From positions 86,643-150,642 of the forward strand of contig CAVXNM010000027.1 in NCBI GenBank assembly GCA_963763115.1: a stretch of DNA of 64,000 nt, written 5' to 3'. Position 1 is the stretch's first letter; each line of letters opens with the position of its first letter. Below the pieces are notes generated by a model. That model was not told the origin of the DNA. It did no database searches and saw only the letters and a program-made list of their open reading frames with translations. A program made the translations under genes and the position numbers. The stretch comes from CAVQCA01 sp963763115. Its GTDB lineage: Bacteria; Pseudomonadota; Gammaproteobacteria; UBA9214. This document shows positions 47,198 through 54,592 of this stretch, one piece after another.

Positions 47198-47213
47198 TGT
47201 ATATCTGTACAGT
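47198..47213. promoter_or_regulatory. LexA (SOS) box-like palindrome
   Basis: CTGTATATCTGTACAG matches CTGT-N8-ACAG, with the TA-rich centre of the E. coli LexA consensus. It lies 56 bp before the ATG of the broken terminase gene, in island DNA. SOS control of a prophage operon is inferred. Confidence 0.65.
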
Positions 47214-47268
47214 ACTCGGAAAAAGTTGCAAAATAACGCCATCAGACACGGGGGAGGCTGACGATTTC

Positions 47269-47649
47269 ATGCTCAAGAATACGAACAGGAAACTCACGTC
47301 AAAACAGCAACTTGTCATCAATCAACTGCTGATCGACCCGAGTCTCAAACGATGCGCTCAAGTCACGGATCTGAGTTATAACTACGTGCGTGCAACTGAG
47401 TCACAAAAACTCACATTATCGAGGCCCTCGAAGAGGCCCGGCAGCGCGTGGCCGAAAAATCAGAGGTCGATGCGGCGTGGGTGTTAAAGACAGATGGTTG
47501 AGGTCTTTGAACGCTGTATGCAGCATAAGCCGGTGCTGGACAAGGATGGGAATCCGATAGGTGAATATCGGTTCGATGCAGTCGGTGCCAACCGGGCACT
47601 TGATCTGATCGGCAAACACAAGTCGTTAGCTAGCGTAGAGAAATCGTAG
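47269..47649 (+). pseudogene. Phage terminase small subunit remnant
   Basis: The first frame gives LTSKQQLVINQLLIDPSLKR. A second frame reads IIEALEEARQRVAEKSEVDA. A third reads QMVEVFERCMQHKPVLDKDG ... GANRALDLIGKHKSL to a stop at 47649. Together they follow the terminase small subunit family (HTH start, EARQRVAEKSEVDAxWVL, GANRALELIGKH). At least two frameshifts; it is dead unless the assembly is wrong. Confidence 0.75.
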
Positions 47650-47662
47650 GGCGATCTGTACC

Positions 47663-48859
47663 TGTCCTTGGCGAATTCCTATTCATGCAGCGATTGGCGT
47701 ATGAAAGAGTCCATTGCAATGTGATAGCCATGAATGGTTGCAGAGATTTGCGCGCGGAGGTAGAGGATTGCCGCTAAGCACCGCTGGTGTATCTCCACCT
47801 AACGATTGATGGACCCGTTCTCGGTTGTAGTATTGCCTGAAGTCTGCGAGTTTTCGCTCAAGGTCCTTAGCATTCCAAAAGAGGGTGTGATCAAGATATT
47901 CACGGCGAATAGTTCCGATAAGTCGCTCAATGAAGGGGTGCGATATAGGCATATACGGAACGGCCTTGATCTCATCTACACTAAGAACTCTCAGGTTCGC
48001 TTGCCATTGGTGATATAGGAATAGTGGGTCGTTGTCAGAGCTGAGATATTTCGGCGCACACCTGGTTGAGATGACGGTGTTGAACATCCGACAGAGGGCG
48101 ACACCATCGACATCCCCTGCATGTACACCAAAGCCAATGATGCGCCGCGTGAATTGGTCCATGACCACGAGCACCCAGTGGGTGTTGAGTAAAATGGACT
48201 CGCAACGAAAGAGATCAATACTCCAGAGGCTGTCCTTCACGTGCCCGATGAAGGTCAGCCATGACGGTCCGTTGTCATCAGGCATTGGGCGATAGTGTTT
48301 GGCGAGGACATGCCGGACCAGGTCCTTGTTAATATCCATAGCAAATGCTTTATTGATTTGTTGGGCGATTCTAAGACAACCAAAGCGTGGATTGCGCTGC
48401 TTTAGTTCAATAATCGCCTGAATGAGTTCGGGTGATGGACCCTTGGGGCCAGGCTTGCCTTTTTTGCATGATGAGTACAGTAGCCGGTACTTGCGATTTA
48501 TTAGGAGGTCATGGAATTTCAAAAGTGTCGATGGCCGAAGAATCACGGCAGCCCGCTGGATACGGCGTGGGTCGAGAAACAGCGACCAGAAGCCGAACAG
48601 AAACCGATCGAGTGTTGAGAGATTGGGCGCGCGTCGCCGCGAACGGTTGATGACCAGGAGTTGCTGCTTCATGAGCAGGCTGTCAGCGACAACAGCCCTC
48701 GCGCCACCAGTTCCCAGGAGTTTGGCGATGGTGGTCAATAGATGGATGAGTAGTATCAGCAGATCCTTCATGGCAGAGCAGGGTAGGGAAGGTAGCTTTC
48801 AGGAACAAGTCTGTCTAAGTTGTCGTTTTCAGGTGATAATTACTAATTCGCCTAGGACA
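47663..48859. mobile_element. Insertion sequence with 15-bp inverted ends
   Basis: The left end TGTCCTTGGCGAATT (47663–47677) matches the reverse complement of AATTCGCCTAGGACA (48845–48859) at 14 of 15 positions. The 1.2-kb element carries one transposase on the minus strand. No clear target duplication seen. A short similarity to the left end, GAATTCCTATTC, recurs near 51,257. Confidence 0.7.
47683..48771 (-). CDS. Integrase-core (rve, DDE) transposase
   Basis: 362 aa. DDE triad is visible: D in SLWSIDLFRCES, D in LSSDNDPLF, and E in SHPFIERLIGTIRREYLD, spaced as in rve-type catalytic domains. The N-terminal part has a helix-turn-helix-like segment (NPRFGCLRIAQQINKAFAM). Single-ORF organisation suggests an IS481-like or ungrouped IS3-related family. 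It looks intact. Confidence 0.85.
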   Translation of the reverse strand: MKDLLILLIHLLTTIAKLLGTGGARAVVADSLLMKQQLLVINRSRRRAPNLSTLDRFLFGFWSLFLDPRRIQRAAVILRPSTLLKFHDLLINRKYRLLYSSCKKGKPGPKGPSPELIQAIIELKQRNPRFGCLRIAQQINKAFAMDINKDLVRHVLAKHYRPMPDDNGPSWLTFIGHVKDSLWSIDLFRCESILLNTHWVLVVMDQFTRRIIGFGVHAGDVDGVALCRMFNTVISTRCAPKYLSSDNDPLFLYHQWQANLRVLSVDEIKAVPYMPISHPFIERLIGTIRREYLDHTLFWNAKDLERKLADFRQYYNRERVHQSLGGDTPAVLSGNPLPPRANLCNHSWLSHCNGLFHTPIAA

Positions 48860-49100
48860 CGATTGAATGCGGCGATACGGTGTTTGGCAATTGAACAGGG
48901 CATAATCGGTCTCCTTGAAAATTCAGAAGATGTCCGATCGCCCCGGTTGGAGTCGAAGCGGTGGTAGCGTTCAGAGGCTTCGTCGGTAAAAAGTTTGTTG
49001 GTGCATGCGGGAACTCTCCAGGCGGTTTGATCGATACACGGTATTATGCGTGAATAGATGAATAAATCAGAGGCTCCCTAGTTTACACTGACTATACGCC

Positions 49101-50207
49101 ATGATCATGTTGTCAAATCATAAAGCAATTCACCGAATTCACTACTGCATGCTATTGCTCTCGCTTCTTGCGTTGCTTTCCGCGTCCGCCTTTTCGCGGG
49201 AAGAAGGTGCGGCAGATCACAAACTATTGGTAGGAGTTATCGCAGCCCCGCCGGTTTACATGAAAACGGCTGATAATCGTTGGGGGGGCTTCGGCGTTGA
49301 AATCTGGCAGGCGGTGGCGCAAGACATGGGTCTTGCCTTCGAATTTAGGGAATTCAACACGCTTGAGTCTATGCTGACGTCGCTCGAAAAGAAGGAAATA
49401 GATGCCATCCCTGCCATGGCTGTTCAGGATCGTTTTGAACCTTTTATCGATTTCAGCCAATCCTATTTGAAATCAGGGCTATCCATTGCAGTGCCGGCCG
49501 AGGGCACAGAAGACAAATGGATGAACGTTGCCAAGAGTGTATTTTCACTTCAGATCCTCAAAGCGGTTGCGTCGATGTTTCTGATGTCCCTGTTAATCGG
49601 AATAATCGTCTGGTCATTTGAAAAGCGCCGGAACAGCGAGATGTTCGGTGACGGTACTGTCATGGGGATCGGCAACGGCATCTGGTGGGCCATGGTGACG
49701 ATGACCACCGTGGGCTATGGTGACAAATCCCCAAAAACACTAGGTGGTCGGATTTTTGCGATCGTTTGGATGATATTTTCTATTGTTTTTATCGCCGCCT
49801 TTACGGCAACCATCACGACGCAACTAACCCTTACCGAGTTGAGGGGCAAGGTGCACGGATTTAATGATCTATACCATGCGCGGGTTGGATGTATCTCCGG
49901 ATCCGATGGCTGCAACTTTCTTGTCAAAGAAGGAGTCGCCGTAATCCCGTTTGAAAGCACAAGGGAAGGGTTGGCGGCGGTTGTGAACAGGAAAATCGAC
50001 GCGTTTGTGCAGGACGAAAAAATCTTGCAATATCTTATAAAAACAGAATTCCCCGGCCAGCTACAGACTGTCGGTGGCACGTTCGATGAATATTTCGTGA
50101 GCATCGCCTTGCAGCGAAACAATCCGCTGCGCAAACCGATCAATTTGGCCTTGCTGAAATTTATGAAGACAGACGCCTGGACGGAACTGCTCAGTCGCTA
50201 TAGATAA
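49101..50207 (+). CDS. Ligand-gated K+ channel-like protein (GluR0-type)
   Basis: 368 aa. A signal-peptide-like segment (about 16–33) is followed by a periplasmic binding-protein lobe (VGVIAAPPVYMKTADNRWGGFGVEIWQ, EIDAIPAMAVQDRFEPFIDFS). TM1 (about 153–175) precedes a pore loop with the potassium filter TTVGYGD at 202–208, then TM2 (about 218–242). The second binding lobe closes the sequence (GKVHGFNDLYHARVGCISGS ... DAFVQDEKI). This S1–TM–P–TM–S2 order is that of prokaryotic ionotropic glutamate receptors. The ligand is unknown. Located in the island, an unusual cargo. Confidence 0.88.
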   Translation: MIMLSNHKAIHRIHYCMLLLSLLALLSASAFSREEGAADHKLLVGVIAAPPVYMKTADNRWGGFGVEIWQAVAQDMGLAFEFREFNTLESMLTSLEKKEIDAIPAMAVQDRFEPFIDFSQSYLKSGLSIAVPAEGTEDKWMNVAKSVFSLQILKAVASMFLMSLLIGIIVWSFEKRRNSEMFGDGTVMGIGNGIWWAMVTMTTVGYGDKSPKTLGGRIFAIVWMIFSIVFIAAFTATITTQLTLTELRGKVHGFNDLYHARVGCISGSDGCNFLVKEGVAVIPFESTREGLAAVVNRKIDAFVQDEKILQYLIKTEFPGQLQTVGGTFDEYFVSIALQRNNPLRKPINLALLKFMKTDAWTELLSRYR

Positions 50208-50589
50208 ATAATCCTGAACCAGTGGACCGGTGCGTGAAAAAAATGGTGTCTCCTCCTGATTCCGGACCTGTGATCCGCAAATATTCAAGCTGCCGTCGAC
50301 ATCAGGCAATAGTCGTGATGAAAACGACCCAGTATATAGTGAGTTTCCACTATTAGGTGCTGTGGAATGTGATGTCGATGTAATTGTGGTGTTGCAGTGA
50401 GATCGGGTGGTGGATCCGGTATACATTGCACGAGACTGGGGTGATGCCCGTATGGTGCAAATATCCGAACAGACTGTATGGTATTGTTATCAATGGATAT
50501 TACGGATAATCGGTTCGTGCAATGACAAGCGCCATAAAACCTTTCCATCTCCTGATAATTGTCCTGTCCGGCTGGCAACCTACAGGAAT
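50208..50589. other. Intergenic, no supported gene
   Basis: About 380 bp between the channel gene and the HigBA operator. Short ORFs on both strands have no recognisable domain. I see no RNA gene. Confidence 0.4.
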
Positions 50590-50631
50590 AATTATATAAA
50601 ACTTGATATAAATATAAAGTCTTATATAATT
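50590..50631. promoter_or_regulatory. Probable HigBA operator (inverted repeat)
   Basis: AATTATATAA (50590–50599) and TTATATAATT (50622–50631) are perfect reverse complements, 22 bp apart, ending five bp before the higB ATG. AT-rich with promoter-like hexamers (TATAAT). Autoregulation by the HigA HTH protein is inferred from the family. Confidence 0.6.
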
Positions 50632-50636
50632 GTGCC

Positions 50637-50969
50637 ATGAAAGACGTGCGCTTTGTGGGCAGTTCATTGGATGACCTCAAGAATTTCCCGGCAGGTGCAC
50701 GTCGAGAAGCCGGTTTTGAGCTAAGTAATGTTCAGTCTGGATTGCAGCCGAGCAACTGGAAGCCGATGAGTACCGTAGGGTCAGGGGCTGGCGAAATCCG
50801 TATTAAAGATGAGGCAGGTATATACCGTGTGATCTATGTCGCCAAGTTCGAAGAGGCTGTGTATGTGCTACACGCCTTTGAGAAAAAGACACGGAGAACG
50901 AGCAAAGCCGATATTGCTTTGGCTGGAGCAAGGTACAAGGCACTGGCGGAAGAGAGGAAACGAAAATGA
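50637..50969 (+). CDS. higB: HigB-like (Gp49/RelE-superfamily) toxin
   Basis: 110 aa. Core GEIRIKDEAGIYRVIYVAKF and LHAFEKKTRRTSKADIALA is diagnostic of the phage-derived Gp49/HigB family, usually ribosome-dependent mRNA interferases. The toxin precedes the antitoxin and overlaps it by four nt, the higBA order. Confidence 0.87.
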   Translation: MKDVRFVGSSLDDLKNFPAGARREAGFELSNVQSGLQPSNWKPMSTVGSGAGEIRIKDEAGIYRVIYVAKFEEAVYVLHAFEKKTRRTSKADIALAGARYKALAEERKRK

Positions 50970-51241
50970 CGATTTCAAAAGGCTATAGCAATGTGTTTGA
51001 GGCGCTGGAGGACGATCCGGCGATGGCGCAAAATTTGAAAATTCGCTCAGAGCTGATGATTTCGTTGCGTACATATATTGAGGATGAAGGGCTGGGCCAG
51101 AAGAAAGCCGCAGAGGTGTTCGGTGTTCACCAGCCGAGAATCAGTGACCTGATGCGCGGTAAGATCGACAAGTTCACCATCGATATGTTGGTTAATATGC
51201 TGGCTCGGATTGGTAAAACCGTGAAGCTGAAGGCAGCGTAA
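50966..51241 (+). CDS. higA: HigA-like XRE antitoxin
   Basis: 91 aa. Helix-turn-helix QKKAAEVFGVHQPRISDLM followed by LVNMLARIGKTVKLK, as in HigA-type antitoxins. It should neutralise the HigB-like toxin and repress the operon through the upstream palindrome. Confidence 0.87.
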   Translation: MTISKGYSNVFEALEDDPAMAQNLKIRSELMISLRTYIEDEGLGQKKAAEVFGVHQPRISDLMRGKIDKFTIDMLVNMLARIGKTVKLKAA

Positions 51242-51427
51242 AGGGTGTGGGTGACGAATTCCTATTCTTGTGGCAATTGAGATATCTCAGTGGGCAAAAA
51301 GGACTGTGCTAGTTTTGTGCTAAATTCCAGTGACAGTGAAGTGCAAGTGATTGATAACTCAACTACGGTATTAGGTGGACAAGCACCGCAAGTGACTGAT
51401 TAATAAAGTAAGTTAATTGCTTGGGTC

Positions 51428-51478
51428 TGGCTACGAACCAGGCGGTCGGGAGTTCGAATCTCTCCGGGCGCGCCATAT
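51428..51478. repeat. attR-type repeat (tRNA-Arg 3' end copy)
   Basis: 51 bp identical to the tRNA-Arg 3' region. There is no 5' half of the tRNA here, so it is not a functional gene. It marks the right end of the island. Confidence 0.85.
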
Positions 51479-51945
51479 TTATCAATATGTTATTAGTATT
51501 TGTTAAGAAGAATGTTAAATAATCCCCTTGAGTGGGGAACACTGGGGTAAGCAAACTCTGCATCCGCCTCGCAGCTATGAACCCAGTTAGTACAGGCGCT
51601 GAACCTTCCTTGAGAGACGCGCTGTACCGGCAGATCATTTGGTCCCGACTTCCCCACCCCTGCAATTGGTTGCAGAGATTCCTGCCAAGGTCGGCAGAAT
51701 ATTGGTTGAAAGGGGCAATCAAGCAGAACTCAGGGTACTACTCACACAGTGATCAAATAGGGGTTGGGGGCGTTCAGGAAGCGCTGCGGTGTGGGATTGC
51801 AACATCACGGCAGACCTTGAATGGGTGCGCGTCTCCCTCCTTACTATAACCAATGAGCCTTGGACCCCCAGAACCAAAGGTTTTACACTACCTATAGGTT
51901 GCAATAAGTCTTAATCAGTTACATGGATGTTTCAGGGGGTTGATC
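51479..51945. other. Decayed accessory DNA without a supported gene
   Basis: 467 bp right of attR. A frame near 51,790–51,900 (WDCNITADLEWVRVSLLTIT) looks protein-like but lacks a start. A 105-codon ORF from 51,532 has no recognisable domain. Probably remnant phage or island DNA. Confidence 0.35.
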
Positions 51946-52389
51946 ATGGATTTGATCGAGAATGGATTGTCGGAGGCATAGCTTCGCGCCGCCCGCCTCA
52001 TCGCCATGGGCATGGGGTACAAGGACGTAGCCACGGAATTGGGTGTTAATCGGACTACCCTGTACCGCTGGCGTAGGTCTCCCGCGTTTTCAGAGCAGGT
52101 TTCCCGCCTTATGGCTTCCGCCCGCGAAGGCGTGCAGGAGCGGGTCATTCGGGATGTCGCAGAGGTCAAGGATTTGGTTCTTGATACTCTCATTGATGTT
52201 GCCCGGAACTCAATTCAGGATTCCGCTCGGGTCGCCGCCGCCCGCACTTTGGGGGAGTTCATGGAGCGGGCCGAGGAACGTGCTCGACATAATGAGAATG
52301 ACGTGATGCGGGACCAGTCGGGGGAGATCAAGGCGATTCTAGAGCATATTCGTAGTCATCCGTCTTCCGCCCCCCGCGAGTGCAATTAA
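51946..52389 (+). pseudogene. HTH phage/terminase-small-subunit-like gene with an early in-frame stop
   Basis: An ATG at 51946 opens MDLIENGLSEA, then TAG at 51979–51981. The same frame continues LRAARLIAMGMGYKDVATELGV to 52389. A CAG-to-TAG change would explain this. Translation could restart at ATG 52006 (127 aa). Helix-turn-helix YKDVATELGVNRTTLYRWRR is typical of phage terminase small subunits and transposase-like DNA binders. Residues after 60 are helical (AARTLGEFMERAEERARHNE). Confidence 0.6.
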
Positions 52390-52417
52390 TTGCACGCCCA
52401 CCACGCGTGAGGCCGGG

Positions 52418-52506
52418 ATTTGACGAGTTGAACAGTAGGTCCTACGTGGGAGGCCACATAAAAATGAATAACGAGACGTGAGGTCTCGTTTGTTCAACTG
52501 TTAGGC
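52418..52506 (+). repeat. Integron attC-like site 1
   Basis: R'' ATTTGAC (a one-base departure from RYYYAAC) is followed by AGTTGAACA. Its exact complement TGTTCAACT precedes R' GTTAGGC, a perfect GTTRRRY core. An internal hairpin AACGAGAC/GTCTCGTT lies between. The next gene starts 12 bp later, as in a gene cassette. Degenerate R'' makes it less certain than site 2. Confidence 0.6.
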
Positions 52507-52517
52507 AAAGGAAACAT

Positions 52518-53063
52518 ATGAGCGACTGGGACTTTCTGCACGACATGCATAATGAGGGCTATAGCCCAGAGCAAATAGCCGATGCCGCTGCTTGTGGGTA
52601 TAACCCTTGGGAGCGTGTCAGCTGGGACAACATTGAGGAATTTGTTGATGATGAAGGAGGCTGGGATTCTAAAAACGAGCCAAAGAGTCCCACAACTCTA
52701 CAGCTTTGGGAGTTGCTAGATGAATTAGTGGAAACTGCCCAAAATTACTTCGAAGTAACAGGGCGGCATCTGCCAATATTTGGGGAGCTTGGCGAGCTCT
52801 ACGGTGAAGCCAAATACGGAATCAAAAGGCATAAGCCGTTTACGCAAGGCTCCGATGGCAAATTGGGAAACGATTTCGTCGAAATAAAAACAATTAGTCC
52901 ACTTAAGTCCGACAGTACCGTGCTAGTGAAGCGCGCTGGCAATTTCAGCAAGCTTCTTATCGTGAAGATCAGCGAAGATTTCGAGTTCAAAGCAAAAATG
53001 CTTGATCGAAAAAGCCTGCGAAAAGGCCTAGGCAAACACATTAAAGCCAAGTGGAGTGAATGA
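52518..53063 (+). CDS. Cassette-borne hypothetical protein, possible PD-(D/E)XK-type fold
   Basis: 181 aa, acidic N-terminal half (SDWDFLHDMHNEGYSPEQIAD). The segment GELGELYGEAKYGIKRHKPF ... GNDFVEIKTISP has an E-x-K (EIKT) after a glycine-rich turn, reminiscent of restriction-like nuclease folds. This is pattern-based and unproven. Lies between two attC-like sites with short flanks, so it is a mobile integron cassette. Confidence 0.6.
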   Translation: MSDWDFLHDMHNEGYSPEQIADAAACGYNPWERVSWDNIEEFVDDEGGWDSKNEPKSPTTLQLWELLDELVETAQNYFEVTGRHLPIFGELGELYGEAKYGIKRHKPFTQGSDGKLGNDFVEIKTISPLKSDSTVLVKRAGNFSKLLIVKISEDFEFKAKMLDRKSLRKGLGKHIKAKWSE

Positions 53064-53067
53064 AATT

Positions 53068-53133
53068 GCCTAACAAGCAACTCCTGCTGACTCCGGCGCT
53101 GTCGCACCTCCGCAGCAGAGTTGAGCGTTAGCT
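53068..53133 (+). repeat. Integron attC site 2
   Basis: R'' GCCTAAC at 53068 and R' GTTAGCT at 53127. Inner arms CAACTCCTGCTG and CAGCAGAGTTG pair except for one extra C in the first arm, the extrahelical base that attC folding and strand choice depend on. Length of 66 bp is normal. It begins four bp after the cassette gene stop. Confidence 0.8.
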
Positions 53134-53138
53134 GACAT

Positions 53139-53837
53139 ATGAAGCTCATCACACTGAACATTCGTCACGGTGGAGGGAAGCGCGTACCTCGTATCTTGGA
53201 ATATCTCCGGACCCTGAATGCAGACGTCATTGTGCTGACGGAGTTTCGTGAGAACGCAAACGCCATCGCTTTGAGAGCCGGGCTTTGGGAGTCTGGATAT
53301 CGGTTTTTTGCCGGCGCATCAGTGGCTGCAAAAATAAACTCGGTTTGTGTCTTTTCACAGCAGCCATTTGTGCCTCGTACATACGCGGAGCTTAGTGCCC
53401 ACGACCGGCATCGTCTAATATCTGCCCATTTTGATGACGCGGCTGTTTATGGCGTGTACTTTTCTCAAAAGAATGCCAAGGCCAGCCTATTCAAATACTT
53501 GGCAGCAGGTGGTCATCGTCCTACGGAAACTGACTTTTATATTATTGGCGATGTAAATACGGGGCTTCATTTTCAAGACGAAGACCGGGCCACTTTCTAC
53601 TGCACGCAGGAGTTCGAGGCACTTATCGAATCTGGTGTAATTGACTCTTGGCGTAGTCGAAATCCCGAAGCCAAGGAATTTTCGTGGTACAGCAATCAGG
53701 GCAATGGATTTAGAGTCGATCACGTCTTTTCCAGTCGCGATGCGGACGTAAAGATTCAAAGTGTGTACTACGATCACACGCCCCGTGAAGAAGGGGTTAC
53801 GGATCATTCAGCATTGGTGGTTGAAAATGTACGCTAG
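53139..53837 (+). CDS. Endonuclease/exonuclease/phosphatase (EEP) family protein
   Basis: 232 aa. EEP motifs in order: LITLNIRHGGG, LTEFRENA (metal Glu), YIIGDVNTG (D-x-N), FRVDHVFSS and TDHSALVV (His). Relatives include exonuclease III and DNase-like phosphodiesterases. It starts six bp after attC 2, so it is a second cassette or cassette-borne. No attC is visible after it. No signal peptide. The substrate is unknown. Confidence 0.8.
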   Translation: MKLITLNIRHGGGKRVPRILEYLRTLNADVIVLTEFRENANAIALRAGLWESGYRFFAGASVAAKINSVCVFSQQPFVPRTYAELSAHDRHRLISAHFDDAAVYGVYFSQKNAKASLFKYLAAGGHRPTETDFYIIGDVNTGLHFQDEDRATFYCTQEFEALIESGVIDSWRSRNPEAKEFSWYSNQGNGFRVDHVFSSRDADVKIQSVYYDHTPREEGVTDHSALVVENVR

Positions 53838-53897
53838 TCGGGTAAGGACGGGTGTTTGGCTCCCCGCCATTGCTGGTGGTGCAAGGAGGTAGTCTGA

Positions 53898-54122
53898 ATG
53901 TCCGAGCATGACAAATATTTGCTGGACGAGGATGGTCAGCCGTATCACTATGCGGATGGGCGGCCCGTGAAACTGGAGGATTTTGACCAAGAACCCTCAT
54001 GGTCTGCACGGGCCGAGGCCCTGTCCACATCTCCCAAGGAGACATGGCAATCTATGCTAGATGACGGAATTAATGTGCCGGACGTCGTGATCAAGAAGTA
54101 CGACCTCGTGCGCTCGGAATAA
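53898..54122 (+). CDS. Hypothetical small acidic protein
   Basis: 74 aa, start MSEHDKYLLDEDGQPYHYAD with AAGGAGGT upstream. No domain recognised. It may belong with the adjacent restriction-type gene, but nothing shows this. Confidence 0.45.
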   Translation: MSEHDKYLLDEDGQPYHYADGRPVKLEDFDQEPSWSARAEALSTSPKETWQSMLDDGINVPDVVIKKYDLVRSE

Positions 54123-54283
54123 ATTGCTCGCGCAATTAAGTGCATGGCGCATGAAATCGCTAAGGAAGAACGGTAAAAAGGGTATCATCCGAGGCAATTG
54201 CATGAAGAAACGGATTTGCTGGTTCAGTTTCTGTGCAAGCAAGGTTTTCTCCACTAGCATTGCACCAGGAATTAACACTGAGC

Positions 54284-54592
54284 ATGTCTAATCCTTTCTT
54301 TGATCATCCAATTCTTAATTCACCTTACCAATACCCGCACCAGCATTGGGAGTTAGACGCTTCGGGACAGCCGACGCAGAACATCATCGATAAGCGCCGA
54401 CGTGCGGAGTTTATAACCCCAATTCCCAAGCCTAAAAAGCGGAAGTCTGCACCTAAACAGCAGGACCTGGTATTCGATGAATGGAAAGGCCTCTCCTCAA
54501 AAGAACAGCAATATGATCCCACGTCGATCATCAATGAGATACGCAAGCATGTCGATGCCTGGCCGTGTGGTCAAAAAACTCATCCGTGTTGA
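54284..54592 (+). pseudogene. Truncated BPTD_3080-type restriction endonuclease (N-terminus)
   Basis: From ATG 54284: MSNPFFDHPILNSPYQYP, then DKRRRAEFITPIPKPKKRK and QQYDPTSIINEIRKHVDAW. This is the N-terminal signature of large DEAD/type III-like restriction proteins of about 1,000 aa. The frame then runs into IS sequence and stops. The remainder is not in the window, since chromosomal genes follow the IS. Confidence 0.65.

Larger units (their letters stand above)
46670..51478. mobile_element. Integrase-less 4.8-kb island at tRNA-Arg
   Basis: Bounded by the 51-bp direct repeats. Cargo: a small possible regulator, a decayed terminase small subunit with a nearby LexA-type box, an IS, a ligand-gated channel-like protein, and a HigBA pair. 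No tyrosine integrase remains inside, so it is probably a remnant or depends on an integrase elsewhere. Base composition is visibly more AT-rich than the core. Confidence 0.75.

Noticed and set aside
52441..52500. Hairpin AACGAGAC/GTCTCGTT as a terminator
   Set aside because: Lies inside the attC-like site 1 and is followed by only three T residues; better explained as the centre of the attC.
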